Origin: Ahrensia kielensis DSM 5890
GTDB taxonomy: Bacteria > Pseudomonadota > Alphaproteobacteria > Rhizobiales > Rhizobiaceae
Reading direction: 5' to 3'
DNA: 64,000 nucleotides
Assembly: GCF_000374465.1 (NCBI RefSeq)
Contig: NZ_KB894530.1
Coordinates: 215,264 to 279,263, forward strand
Part shown: positions 18,498 through 27,193 of the stretch, piece by piece
Position numbering within the stretch: position 1 is the first letter of the stretch
Layout of the letters: each line of letters opens with the position of its first letter
Notes under the pieces: model-generated
Databases searched by the model: none
Seen by the model: only the letters and a program-made list of their open reading frames with translations
Told to the model about the DNA's origin: nothing
Position numbers and translations under genes: made by a program

Positions 18498-19527
18498 ACA
18501 TGGCAAAGTGAATGGATCGCGTGAGCGTATTGGCCCGCTTGCCACTCTGCCAGTATTTTACAAATTGAATGGCAAAAAGGTCATCGTGGCTGGCGGGTCG
18601 GATGCTGCGGCATGGAAAGCCGAACTTTTGGCTGCAACAGGAGCGAATATTCACATTTACGCTGAAAAACTAAGCGCGGTTTTTGCGCAACTTGTTTGCG
18701 AACCGTCTGTCTGCGGTAGCTATATATGGCATAGACAATCTTGGTCGCCAGCTGCTTTCGCAGACGCAACGATTGCTATTGCAGATGCTGAAACGGATGC
18801 AGAAGCACAAGCGTTCTTTGATGCAGCGCGGAGTGCAGGCGTAGCTGTAAATGTCATCGATAAGCCTGATTATTGCGAATTTCAGTTCGGTTCGATTGTC
18901 AATCGTTCGCCCGTGGTGATCTCCATTTCAACAGATGGGGCTGCTCCTATTTTGGGGCAGGCTTTGCGTCGCCGCATTGAAGCCGTGGTTGGTCCTTCTA
19001 TGAATGAATGGGCAAAATTGGCAAAAAATATCCGCAGTCAAATCAATGCAAGCTTGCAAACGGGGTCGCAAAGACGTGCATTTTGGGAGAGTTTTGTGGA
19101 CCGCGCTTTTGGACCTGCACCTACGCTTGCCACGATTGATGAACTCATCGCCCAAAGCAAACAGATTGCGCAAAGCGCTCATACGTCGAATGGGAAAATC
19201 ACTTATATTGATGCAGGGGCAGGAGAGGCGGAACTTCTCACCTTAAAAGCAATTCGTGCTTTGCAAGCGGCCGATATTATCTTCTTTGACGCTAATATTT
19301 CTAATGAGGTGCTGGAATTGGCACGCCGCGAGGCAAAGCGCGTTATTGTCGGAAAGCTCGGAGGGCGAGGGGGCCGCACTGACGAAGAGCTAGCGATGCT
19401 TGATTTGGCAAACAAGGGGCATAATGTTGTGCGCCTTGAAAGTGGTGGTCTCACGGAGTGTGATAGTGTTCGGCAAGTCTTTAATCTTACGCCTTCGCGA
19501 GCCACCGCCAGTATTAATGCTTACTGA
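18469..19527 (+). CDS. cysG: Siroheme synthase-like protein with intact dehydrogenase half and truncated, degenerate methyltransferase half
   Basis: Expected to make siroheme, the NirB cofactor. 352 residues against about 460-480 for full CysG. The N-terminal precorrin-2 dehydrogenase/ferrochelatase half is recognisable (LPVFYKLNGKKVIVAGGSDAA; PVVISISTDGAAPILGQALRRRIEA). The C-terminal half begins like uroporphyrinogen-III methyltransferase (LLTLKAIRALQAADIIFFD; VIVGKLGG), but the SAM loop GAGPGD is GAGEAE, the RLKGGDP motif is RLESGGL, and the protein ends about 110 residues into this domain. No remainder is found downstream, so a separate methyltransferase must exist elsewhere. The start is either ATG 18469, overlapping nasA, or GTG 18508. 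Confidence 0.85.
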   Translation: MDTLSLRQNKHGKVNGSRERIGPLATLPVFYKLNGKKVIVAGGSDAAAWKAELLAATGANIHIYAEKLSAVFAQLVCEPSVCGSYIWHRQSWSPAAFADATIAIADAETDAEAQAFFDAARSAGVAVNVIDKPDYCEFQFGSIVNRSPVVISISTDGAAPILGQALRRRIEAVVGPSMNEWAKLAKNIRSQINASLQTGSQRRAFWESFVDRAFGPAPTLATIDELIAQSKQIAQSAHTSNGKITYIDAGAGEAELLTLKAIRALQAADIIFFDANISNEVLELARREAKRVIVGKLGGRGGRTDEELAMLDLANKGHNVVRLESGGLTECDSVRQVFNLTPSRATASINAY

Positions 19528-19559
19528 TCGATCAAAGCGACATTTTATGCCAAGTGAAA

Positions 19560-20267
19560 CTAAACCATAATAAGCTTGTGCTTTTCCAATATTGAGATCA
19601 GCATTGCACCTGCACGCACGCGGTGCTCTGTGTGGATTGTTTTTGCTGTAAGAGCATCACCTGCCTTTATTGCATCCAATAGGAGGCGATGATCTTCGTT
19701 CGATTTCGTCGGTGATGGGCGCAGATAAAGCGTTAATGCGCGCGCACGGCGCACTTGATCGTTGAAAACATTGACGATGCTTTTTATGCGAGAGTTATCG
19801 GCCAGTCTGATCAGTTCATTGTGAAACTTTTCATCGGCGATTGCCCATGTCTCGCGATCATCGGTGGCCAATGCCTCATCCATCATCAATATTGCTTTTT
19901 CAGCTTCAACAAAGGCTTCTGCATTAAGTGACTTTTGAGCGGCCAATTCTGCGGCGGTGCCTTCCAGTGCGGTTAGCACCTGATAGACTTCGCGCATATC
20001 GCTAATAGAGACCGGCAGGATTTTAACGCCATGCCTCGGAACGATTTCTAAAAGCCCTTGAGCTTCCAAAATTAGAGTTGCTTCGCGCACAGGTGTGCGT
20101 GACATACCCAATTTTAGCGAGAGTTCACTTTCTAAATGATTTGAGCCAGGTTGCAGCTCATTTTCAACGATTAATCTTTTAATCGTTTCGATAGCAATTT
20201 CAGTATTTGATTTCGAGCGAGCCGACATTTTGGCATCTTCAAGGTTCATATATGCTATCCTTTTCAA
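19560..20267 (-). CDS. GntR-family regulator, FCD (FadR) subfamily
   Basis: Cytoplasmic repressor or activator of 235 residues. The winged helix-turn-helix lies at about residues 25-85 (IETIKRLIVENELQPGS ... ELSLKLGMSRTPVREATLILEAQGLLEIVPRHGVKILPV), followed by an all-helical FCD ligand domain whose metal-type His/Asp residues are visible (FHNELIRLADN, EDHRLLL, HTEHRVRAG). The real start may be MNLEDAK or MSARSKS, a little inside. It is the last gene of the minus-strand operon and overlaps the oxidoreductase gene by four bases. Likely target: the palindromic repeats between the two divergent operons at 22425-22486. Confidence 0.9.
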   Translation of the reverse strand: MKRIAYMNLEDAKMSARSKSNTEIAIETIKRLIVENELQPGSNHLESELSLKLGMSRTPVREATLILEAQGLLEIVPRHGVKILPVSISDMREVYQVLTALEGTAAELAAQKSLNAEAFVEAEKAILMMDEALATDDRETWAIADEKFHNELIRLADNSRIKSIVNVFNDQVRRARALTLYLRPSPTKSNEDHRLLLDAIKAGDALTAKTIHTEHRVRAGAMLISILEKHKLIMV

Positions 20268-21292
20268 AGTTCATATTCTTTACTCTTTACTTCTATTCTA
20301 CGTTGTTCTTCGTGCGACATATAAGCGGCTTTTTCTAACTCTAGAACACGCATATATTCTTGTGCGGTATTTTCTAGTGGTGTCCCTACTTTAATGGCAT
20401 TCACAACATGGCTCTGCAATAAAAATACGCAATCTCCACCGAATCCGGGCCATTTTTTATTTGGAAATACTATTTTTATACTTGTAGAGCCAAATTTTCG
20501 GAGTGAAACGGCGCCGTTTCCATCTAACGTTAGGGAACCTTCTGTCCCCTCAACAAGGCATTCACCGAGTGTTACGCGGTGGTTTTCAGCACAGTGATCT
20601 AGATGGCGATTTCCATCAAAGATTGCTCGCCTACCGTCTGCGAAATCCATAATCAAATAGCCCGCATCTTCACCAGCAATAATTGGGTTCATTTTTCGCA
20701 AGTCAGCATAAATACCTGACGGATCGCCCATTAGGTAACAGAATGTATCAATGAAATGAACACCTGTTTCATGGATTAGAAGACGCGGCATTTCTTGGAA
20801 ATAGGGTTGCCTGTCCAAATATGCCTTTGGGCCTTGCCCGTCGCCTGTGCGAAGCCGAAATGTAATTTGATGAAGGTCGCCAATCTGTCCTTCATCAATC
20901 GCTTTTTTGATAGCGCGATACCAAGGCTGGAAACGGAAATTTTCATGAACGATAATTTCCGCACCGTTTTGTTTGGCGAGGGCTACGGCCTTAGACGCTT
21001 CTTCAATATTATTGCAGAACGGTTTTTGGCAAATGATTGTCTTTATCCCGTGCGCCAGCGCCACCTTAATAAATTCAAGATGGGTTGGCGGCGGTGTAAT
21101 GATATCGAGCAAATCAGGATTGGTCGCCGAAAGCATCTCGCCAAGATCATCAAAGGGCGTGCAGCCTGTTTCAGCTGCAGATTCTTTTGACCGCGACATT
21201 GCGCCAACGACTGTAACATCTTCAATACGTGACCAAGCATCATAGTGAAACTGGCTGAAATACCCTGAACCTGTACAAGCGACCTTAAGCAT
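20264..21292 (-). CDS. Gfo/Idh/MocA-family NAD(P)-dependent oxidoreductase
   Basis: Cytoplasmic sugar or sugar-derivative dehydrogenase of 342 residues. It has the N-terminal Rossmann domain (VACTGSGYFSQFHYDAWSRI), the family motif ICQKPFCNNIEEA (EKP-like, with Gln for Glu) near residue 95, and the C-terminal alpha/beta domain with HETGVHFIDTFCYLMG. Family members oxidise cyclic polyols, aminosugars or sugar acids. It lies between the LeuB-like dehydrogenase and the GntR regulator with tight spacing (12 bases, then a 4-base overlap), so it belongs to the acid-sugar pathway encoded around it. The substrate is not readable. Confidence 0.88.
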   Translation of the reverse strand: MLKVACTGSGYFSQFHYDAWSRIEDVTVVGAMSRSKESAAETGCTPFDDLGEMLSATNPDLLDIITPPPTHLEFIKVALAHGIKTIICQKPFCNNIEEASKAVALAKQNGAEIIVHENFRFQPWYRAIKKAIDEGQIGDLHQITFRLRTGDGQGPKAYLDRQPYFQEMPRLLIHETGVHFIDTFCYLMGDPSGIYADLRKMNPIIAGEDAGYLIMDFADGRRAIFDGNRHLDHCAENHRVTLGECLVEGTEGSLTLDGNGAVSLRKFGSTSIKIVFPNKKWPGFGGDCVFLLQSHVVNAIKVGTPLENTAQEYMRVLELEKAAYMSHEEQRRIEVKSKEYEL

Positions 21293-21304
21293 TGCTCTAC
21301 CTTC

Positions 21305-22390
21305 CTATGACAACCTGTTGCTAACTTCATCTGAGAACTCAGCTGTTGTTGCTGTGCCTCCAAGATCGCGTGTCAGGATTTTGCCTTCAATCACGACGTC
21401 ATAAACCGCTTTTCGCAAGATATCTGCATGGGCCAGCATCTCTGAATTATCGCGCTCATGGCCTAACCATTCTAGCATCATTGCAGCCGACAGGATCATC
21501 GCGGCAGGGTTTGCTACGCCTTGGCCAGCAATATCGGGTGCAGAACCATGGCATGGCTGAAACACTGCGTTATTGTCACCAATGTCAGCAGAAGGAGCAA
21601 GACCAAGTCCGCCCATAATGCCTGCGCCAAGATCTGACAATATGTCACCGAACATATTTTCAGTTACAAGAACATCAAAGCTCCATGGTTTTTGAACCAT
21701 CCATAGTGCCGTTGCATCCACGTAAGCGTGGGATGTTTCAATGTCGCTATGGCCTTTGGCAATTTTGTCGAAAATATCACGGAAAAATGCGAAAGCGCGG
21801 AACACGTTGGCTTTATCAACACAAGTAACTTGGCCGCGCGTATTATGTGATTTTTTTCGGCGACGCGCGAGTTCGAACGAAAAGTTAAAGAGCTTTTCGC
21901 TGGTCTCGCGGGTAATAACTAAAGTCTCGCGGGCTTCATTCTCCGTTACTTCGCCTTTGCCTTGTGAATAAAAAAGCCCTTCTGTGCTTTCTCGGATCAA
22001 CACGAAGTCAATTGTTTGTCCCTCTGGAATCTTTATCGGCGAATCTTGACCCGGCAATACAGTGACGGGACGAACGCCTGCATAAAGGTTCATTTCTTTG
22101 CGCAGTTCAATTTGCGGAGATATTTCTGTGCCATCTGGATAGCGCACTGATGGCAAGCCCATTGCTGACAGCAAAATTGCGTCTGCGGCGCGTGCACCCT
22201 TTAAAGACTCTTGCGGTAATGATTCACCAGTTTTGGCATAATAAGCAGCGCCTGCTTGCAAAACGTTGAATGAAAGCGAATAGGACTTGGCTTTATTGGC
22301 CAATTTTTCCAAAAGGGCGGTGGTTGGCGCCATAATCTCCGGCCCAATTCCATCACCTTCGAAAACCGCGATATTATAATTGTCTGACAT
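21305..22390 (-). CDS. LeuB/tartrate dehydrogenase-like beta-decarboxylating dehydrogenase
   Basis: Isocitrate/isopropylmalate-family enzyme, 361 residues, NAD(P)- and Mg-dependent oxidation of a 2-hydroxyacid at a beta carbon. Visible: VFEGDGIGPEI at the start, the substrate loop LIRESTEGLFYS, VDKANVFRAFAFFRDIF with the catalytic Lys, the metal Asp in ENMFGDILSDLGAG, and PCHGSAPDIAGQGVANPAAMI. The loop resembles tartrate/malate dehydrogenases (REnTEG) more than true LeuB (RELTGG), and there is no leucine gene nearby. It is the first gene of the minus-strand operon, divergent from tctC, and may oxidise a tetronate, tartrate or malate analogue imported by TctABC. Confidence 0.88.
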   Translation of the reverse strand: MSDNYNIAVFEGDGIGPEIMAPTTALLEKLANKAKSYSLSFNVLQAGAAYYAKTGESLPQESLKGARAADAILLSAMGLPSVRYPDGTEISPQIELRKEMNLYAGVRPVTVLPGQDSPIKIPEGQTIDFVLIRESTEGLFYSQGKGEVTENEARETLVITRETSEKLFNFSFELARRRKKSHNTRGQVTCVDKANVFRAFAFFRDIFDKIAKGHSDIETSHAYVDATALWMVQKPWSFDVLVTENMFGDILSDLGAGIMGGLGLAPSADIGDNNAVFQPCHGSAPDIAGQGVANPAAMILSAAMMLEWLGHERDNSEMLAHADILRKAVYDVVIEGKILTRDLGGTATTAEFSDEVSNRLS

Positions 22391-22424
22391 ATTGGTACCT
22401 TAAAATTTAGAAACTCGCACAACG

Positions 22425-22486
22425 ATGCATACATTAATAACGCAATTAAATAATTTGACAATGCATTTATTAATGCATACGTTAAT
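22425..22486. promoter_or_regulatory. Divergent promoter with repeated ATGCAT operators
   Basis: Two 14-base direct repeats ATGCATAC[A/G]TTAAT at 22425-22438 and 22473-22486, 48 bases apart, flank a palindrome ATGCATT-TATT-AATGCAT at 22461-22478. A forward promoter TTGACA (22455-22460) with TACGTT (22478-22483), 17-base spacer, overlaps the palindrome. The layout fits control of tctC and of the divergent dehydrogenase operon by the GntR regulator encoded in the latter. Confidence 0.65.
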
Positions 22487-22514
22487 TTTGCAATTCATCT
22501 TTAGGAGGAAACCG

Positions 22515-23522
22515 ATGAGACGCAATTTATTGAAATTAGCCGCAGCGACCGCTGTGGTTTTATCGTTTGGCTCAATGGCCAGTGCGCAAGAATACCCGTT
22601 TCGTGACATAACGAATGCTGTCGTTTGGGGTGCTGGCGGCGGTACTGACAGCATCAATCGTATGATTATGGCTGAGATGGAAAAGCACTTGCCTGTAAGC
22701 ATTAGCGTTACCAACCAGACGGGCGGCGTTGCTGGCTCGAACGGCATGGTCTATGTCATGAACCAGCCGGATGACGGTTACACATTGGCTGGCATTTCTG
22801 AATCAAACGTGACGGCTGCCGTTCAAGGCGGCTGGGATAAGAAGTTTGATTTCTGGTATCCGTTTATTGTTGGCGGCTCACCTGACCTCATTTCAGTGCC
22901 TGCGGATTCACCTTACAATTCACTTCAAGAACTTATTGATGCAGCAAAAGAAGCGCCAGGTACAATTCCTGCGGCGGCTTCGGGCTCTGGCTCAATTCAC
23001 CACCTCAATCTATTGGCGATTGAAAATGGTGCAGATGCCAAATTCAAGTTTGTTCCTTACAAAGGCTCTGGTCCAGGACAAGAAGCTGCAATGGCAGGCG
23101 AAGTTGCCTTGGTTATTACATCGCTCGCAGAACAAGCGCCTTTGATCTCTGGCGGTCAGCTCAAGCCACTTGCAATGCTCACACCAGATGCTGTGACTTT
23201 TGAAGATAAAGAAATTCCTTCTGCATTTTCAATTTATGATGGCTTGGATAAGTACCTGCCGTTGAAACAGGCTATTGGCTTTGCTGTTCATGCTTCTGCA
23301 TCTGACGATGTTAAGGCTACATTGACTGCAGCTTTTGATAAAGCGGTTGCGTCAGATGTTGTTGCTGAATGGGCTGCGGCAAACAATTATGATGTTTCTG
23401 GCAAGTCTGGTGATGAGGCAAGTGCTGTATTTGCAAACTTGGAAAGCACATTTGCTTGGACATTATGGGAGCTGGGTGCAGCTGAGGTGGACCCGTCTAC
23501 TCTTGGTATCGCGAAGCCATAA
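22515..23522 (+). CDS. tctC: TctC-type tripartite tricarboxylate transporter receptor
   Basis: Periplasmic receptor of a tripartite tricarboxylate transporter, 335 residues from ATG 22515 behind a strong TTTAGGAGG site; an upstream ATG at 22425 lies within the operator region and is rejected. Signal peptide LLKLAAATAVVLSFGSMASA-QE. The mature protein has the Bug/TctC pattern (PFRDITNAVVWGAGGGTD; YVMNQPDDGYTLAGIS; FVPYKGSGPGQEAAMAGEVALVI). Family members bind citrate, tartrate, aldonates and aromatic acids. The neighbouring otn genes suggest a sugar acid. A strong hairpin follows the stop. Confidence 0.92.
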   Translation: MRRNLLKLAAATAVVLSFGSMASAQEYPFRDITNAVVWGAGGGTDSINRMIMAEMEKHLPVSISVTNQTGGVAGSNGMVYVMNQPDDGYTLAGISESNVTAAVQGGWDKKFDFWYPFIVGGSPDLISVPADSPYNSLQELIDAAKEAPGTIPAAASGSGSIHHLNLLAIENGADAKFKFVPYKGSGPGQEAAMAGEVALVITSLAEQAPLISGGQLKPLAMLTPDAVTFEDKEIPSAFSIYDGLDKYLPLKQAIGFAVHASASDDVKATLTAAFDKAVASDVVAEWAAANNYDVSGKSGDEASAVFANLESTFAWTLWELGAAEVDPSTLGIAKP

Positions 23523-23558
23523 CATTCCTAATCCTCCCAAAGGCATATATTACTTTTT

Positions 23559-23581
23559 CAGGCCGGTGTGTTTCCGGCCTG
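23559..23581 (+). terminator. Hairpin between tctC and tctB
   Basis: CAGGCCGG (23559-23566) pairs with CCGGCCTG (23574-23581) around TGTGTTT. It is followed by AATGGTCTTTT, so weak termination or mRNA stabilisation is possible, raising receptor over membrane subunits. Confidence 0.72.
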
Positions 23582-23606
23582 AATGGTCTTTTAAGAGAGA
23601 AAGTTC

Positions 23607-24368
23607 ATGGACGAAAAAACAATTCTGCGGGCACGTGACTTTTGGACGGCGATAGTCCTGTTCTTCGTCAGTCTCTTCTTCTTATATCGAACGTCTAAAA
23701 TTCCCTTTTTCAACAGTGCTTCGGCTGGCGTTGATAGCGCGCAATGGTATGATTCTGCTGCGCTTGTTCCTTTCGGTGTCTTTGGAATTTTGCTTGCCCT
23801 TTCGATCGTTTTGTTTGTGATCTCTATTAAAGATGGCGGCGCAAAAGTAGCGCTCTCGGCTGTCGGACTTGATATCGACATCAGCGAAATCAAACGTCTA
23901 TTCAGCATTTCAATTATTCTCTCAGCCTATATTTTCGGCCTCGTGCCACGCGTTGATTTTATCATCTGTTCCGCGCTCATGATCACCGCTTTAATTTGGG
24001 GTTTCCATCGGGGGGTGCGTCCCGCCACATATATCGCTAGTGCAGCTGTTATCGTGCCAGCACTTTATGCGCTCATCGCAAATTTTCCGCAGTCAGAATG
24101 GGGCAAACCCCATGATGATGACTGGATCACCTTGATCTCATTTCTCGCACTCACAGCGACAATGTTCGCTACTGAAATCCGCGCAAAAAATGTGGACCGC
24201 GTGGTCAAAGCAACACCAATAGTTGCGGTGTTATGTCCGCTCATTCTCGTCTTGGCGATGGCTTTTGGCTTTAGGCAAAATGTCCCGAACCGCACCGGCC
24301 TGCTCTTTAGCCAGATAGAATATAATTATTATGTAAACCTCAGACCGCTTTGGCAGGGTAAAAAATGA
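23607..24368 (+). CDS. tctB: TctB-type small membrane subunit
   Basis: Small integral membrane subunit of the tripartite tricarboxylate transporter; 253 residues, longer than the common 150-190. There are about six to seven hydrophobic segments, the first being FWTAIVLFFVSLFFLYRTSKIPFF, which begins as in TctB proteins. An extra pair of helices near the middle and a polar region around residues 150-170 explain the length. It overlaps tctA by four bases. Identification rests on the hydropathy, the first-helix motif and the position between tctC and tctA. Confidence 0.85.
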   Translation: MDEKTILRARDFWTAIVLFFVSLFFLYRTSKIPFFNSASAGVDSAQWYDSAALVPFGVFGILLALSIVLFVISIKDGGAKVALSAVGLDIDISEIKRLFSISIILSAYIFGLVPRVDFIICSALMITALIWGFHRGVRPATYIASAAVIVPALYALIANFPQSEWGKPHDDDWITLISFLALTATMFATEIRAKNVDRVVKATPIVAVLCPLILVLAMAFGFRQNVPNRTGLLFSQIEYNYYVNLRPLWQGKK

Positions 24369-25891
24369 TTGAGTTTGTTCTCGCACAATTAGTTGGCTTT
24401 TCGAGCGCCCTATATATTCTTGTCATTGATCCGATAACTTATGTCTATCTGATCCCTGCCGTTTTTCTTGGTATTGTTTTTGGCGCTCTGCCGGGCCTGA
24501 CTGCAACACTTGCTGTTACGATTCTAACCGGATTTTTCGGCAATAAGTTTCCACTGGACCAAGCTCTAATTGCGCTGATTGGTTCTTATGTGGGGGCCAT
24601 TTATGGTGGCTCTTACCCTTCAATTCTTCTCAATATTCCAGGCACTGCTGCTTCTGCTGCAACGGCCATGGATGGCTATCCCATGACACAAAAAGGGCTT
24701 GGTGGTCAGGCGTTAGGATTGACGACAACGGCCTCTTTTATTGGCACTTTGTTTGGTACATTTTGCCTGCTAATTTTTGTTTGGCTTTTGCTCATTGTGT
24801 CTAAAAACATTGCGTCGCCTGAAAAAGCATTGCTTGCCCTTTTCGGTATTCTTTTATCTGGGACTTTGATGTCAGAAGACCTTGTCATTAAGGGATGGAT
24901 AGCAGGCTTGCTTGGGCTGGCTATGGCAATGGTTGGTCTTGATCCGCTTTTGTCAGAACCACGCTATGTGTTTGAATGGTCTTATCTTCTTTCAGGTTTT
25001 CAAGTTGTTCCGGTTTTGATGGGTGCGTTTGCAATACCTCAAATTATGGATGGTATGCGCGAAGCAATTAAATTGATGAAAGTGCCCAATGTGGGACGCA
25101 TACGCCCTGAAATGGGCGAGGTGATGAAGCACATGCCCACAATATTGCGCTCAGGTGCGATCGGTACGGGCGTGGGAGCTTTGCCGGGCGTGGGCGAGGA
25201 TGTTGCTGGATGGGTTTCCTACGGCGTTGGAAAATCAGTTTCTAAGGAAGGTGATCAGTTCGGCAAAGGCTCAAAAGATGGGCTTATCTCTGCAGAAGCT
25301 GCAAACAATGCTGCCATTGGCGGCGCGCTCATTCCATTGCTTGTGCTTGGTATTCCAGGCTCTCCGCCAGCTGCGGCGCTTCTTGGTGCGCTCAAAATTA
25401 ACAATGTTATTCCGGGCCCAACAATTGATCCGGCTCTGATTTTGCACATTGTCGCAATTCTTGTGCTGGCATCGTTAACGATGCTAATCATGGGCTTGTT
25501 GACGGCAAAAATCTTCATCAAAATCTTGCGTATTCCGCAAACCATGTTTCTGCCAGTCGTGATGGTTCTAACAACCATTGGGTCATTTTCTGTTGGCGGC
25601 GGCATCAACGATTTGTTTTTGATGATCGGTGTTGGTCTTGTCGCCTATGCTATGAACAAGATGCAATATCCAATCGCACCGCTTGTGATCGGCGTCATTC
25701 TTGGCGGTTTGTTTGATGAAACGTTCCGTCGATCTCTGCTGATTTCTGATGGCGATATGACCGTGTTTTTCTCACGTCCTGGCGCGGCCATTCTTTTGAC
25801 GCTCAACATTCTTCTGGTCATGAGCCAAATACCGTTGATCAAAAGAATGTTTTCCAAGCTAACAGGCAAATTCAAAAAAGTAGGTGCTTAA
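24365..25891 (+). CDS. tctA: TctA-type large permease
   Basis: Main transport subunit, 508 residues, about twelve membrane helices. Strong TctA signatures: FGALPGLTATLAVTILTGFF near residue 40, GSYVGAIYGGSYPSILLNIPG and GTAASAATAMDGYPM near residues 75-105, and in the second half PGVGEDVAGWVSYGVGK and LGIPGSPPAAALLGAL, the internal repeat. It imports a carboxylate with cation symport, loaded by TctC. The stop is directly followed by the start of the ABM-fold gene, so at least five genes are read together. Confidence 0.94.
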   Translation: MIEFVLAQLVGFSSALYILVIDPITYVYLIPAVFLGIVFGALPGLTATLAVTILTGFFGNKFPLDQALIALIGSYVGAIYGGSYPSILLNIPGTAASAATAMDGYPMTQKGLGGQALGLTTTASFIGTLFGTFCLLIFVWLLLIVSKNIASPEKALLALFGILLSGTLMSEDLVIKGWIAGLLGLAMAMVGLDPLLSEPRYVFEWSYLLSGFQVVPVLMGAFAIPQIMDGMREAIKLMKVPNVGRIRPEMGEVMKHMPTILRSGAIGTGVGALPGVGEDVAGWVSYGVGKSVSKEGDQFGKGSKDGLISAEAANNAAIGGALIPLLVLGIPGSPPAAALLGALKINNVIPGPTIDPALILHIVAILVLASLTMLIMGLLTAKIFIKILRIPQTMFLPVVMVLTTIGSFSVGGGINDLFLMIGVGLVAYAMNKMQYPIAPLVIGVILGGLFDETFRRSLLISDGDMTVFFSRPGAAILLTLNILLVMSQIPLIKRMFSKLTGKFKKVGA

Positions 25892-26191
25892 ATGAGCTTT
25901 GCAGTGATCGTTACATTTAAAATACACAGCGCAGATATGGCTGCATTTATGCCTCTTATGGTGAAGCAAGCTAAAACGTCTCTTGAGTTAGAACCTGCGT
26001 GCCATGTCTTTGAGATTTGGCAACACACTGACGACGAGAACACGGTAAAGCTGTATGAAGTTTACGATGATGCAGACGCCTTTAAGACGCATCTTGAGAG
26101 TGCGCACTTTAAAGAGTTCGATCAAATCGTTGCGCCGATGATTGCGCATAAAGACGTCACTTTACTTAACCGCAAAATAGAACTGGACTAA
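25892..26191 (+). CDS. ABM-fold putative quinol monooxygenase/isomerase-like protein
   Basis: 99 residues with the dimeric alpha+beta barrel of the antibiotic-biosynthesis-monooxygenase family (SFAVIVTFKIHSADMAAFMPLMVKQAKTSLELEPACHVFEIWQ ... VKLYEVYDDADAFKTHLESAHFKEF). YEVYDDADAF and the late HL...HF spacing are typical of YgiN-like and LsrG-like members. Its ATG follows the tctA stop without a gap, and the aldo/keto reductase begins seven bases after its own stop. In this context an isomerase or mutarotase-like role on a keto-acid intermediate is possible but unproven. Confidence 0.82.
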   Translation: MSFAVIVTFKIHSADMAAFMPLMVKQAKTSLELEPACHVFEIWQHTDDENTVKLYEVYDDADAFKTHLESAHFKEFDQIVAPMIAHKDVTLLNRKIELD

Positions 26192-26197
26192 TCCCAC

Positions 26198-27193
26198 ATG
26201 GCAACGACTATTGATAATTTATGCCTTGGCACAATGATGTTTGGCGGCCCAACAGATAAAGACGAAGCTCAGAAAATTTTTGATATGTTCACCGATGCTG
26301 GCGGACGTTTCATTGATACGGCTGACTCATATACGGATACGCAAAGCGAACGTTTTGTTGGCGAACTGATTAAAGCGGAGCGCAGCAAGTTTAAGGTCGC
26401 AACAAAGGTTGGCAACCACTTTAACAGTGTGGAAAAATCAGGCGGCCTAACCAAGGGCTGGATCAATGAAGCCATTGACGGCTCATTGAGCCGGCTGAAT
26501 ACCGATTATATCGACCTTTATTATTTGCACCTCGAAAAGAACGAAACACCGCTGGCTGAAACAGTGGAAGCTATAGGTGAATTGCTGGCTAGTGGCAAAA
26601 TTCGTGATTGGGGTTTTTCAAATTACAGAGCATGGAAAATAGCGGAGCTTGTGCGGTTGAGCGATGAGATGGGCATCAAGCGTCCAGCTTATGCGCAGCC
26701 TTATTATCATATGCTCAACCGAACTGCCGAAGCTGATTTTCTGCCTGCTTGCCGACATTTCGGTATTAAAGTCGTCAGTTACTCACCGCTTGCGCGCGGT
26801 GTTTTAACGGGCAAATATAAGGGCGGCGCTGCACCTGAAGGATCACGCGGTGCACGCGGCGATCAACGCATTACCGAGACTGAAATGCATCCTGAAACAT
26901 TGGCTAAAGCTGATCTTGCGCTAGCCTTTGCTGAAAAGGGATCAAAGAAACTTGCCGATATGGCTGTTCAGTGGGTTCTGGCCAATAATGCGATCAGCGC
27001 AGTGCTTGCTGGACCGCGTACATCTGGCCAGATGCAAAGCTACATAAATTCTTTAAGCGCAGATTACACAATGGCTGATGAAGACTATTACTCTAGCCTA
27101 TGTAACCCCGGCCAAATGGCAGCGGCTGGTCATTTTGACCCGCGTTACCTGCTGGATGGCAGACACATTAAAGCCGAAGTAAATCAATCATGA
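26198..27193 (+). CDS. Aldo/keto reductase
   Basis: NADPH-dependent TIM-barrel oxidoreductase of 331 residues. The catalytic residues are visible: Asp and Tyr in FIDTADSYTDTQSERF (about residues 38-45), Lys in ATKVGN and His in LYYLHLEKNETP. Cofactor-end features include PLARGVLTGKY and the late LAGPRTSGQM. It resembles the AKR groups acting on sugars and short aldehydes. It overlaps the next gene by four bases. It may interconvert a tetrose or a keto sugar acid with its reduced form in the pathway leading to otnK and otnC. Confidence 0.9.
   Translation: MATTIDNLCLGTMMFGGPTDKDEAQKIFDMFTDAGGRFIDTADSYTDTQSERFVGELIKAERSKFKVATKVGNHFNSVEKSGGLTKGWINEAIDGSLSRLNTDYIDLYYLHLEKNETPLAETVEAIGELLASGKIRDWGFSNYRAWKIAELVRLSDEMGIKRPAYAQPYYHMLNRTAEADFLPACRHFGIKVVSYSPLARGVLTGKYKGGAAPEGSRGARGDQRITETEMHPETLAKADLALAFAEKGSKKLADMAVQWVLANNAISAVLAGPRTSGQMQSYINSLSADYTMADEDYYSSLCNPGQMAAAGHFDPRYLLDGRHIKAEVNQS

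Noticed and set aside
22425..22514. Longer start of tctC at ATG 22425
   Set aside because: It lies within the operator repeats and would bury the signal peptide; ATG 22515 has a strong ribosome site.
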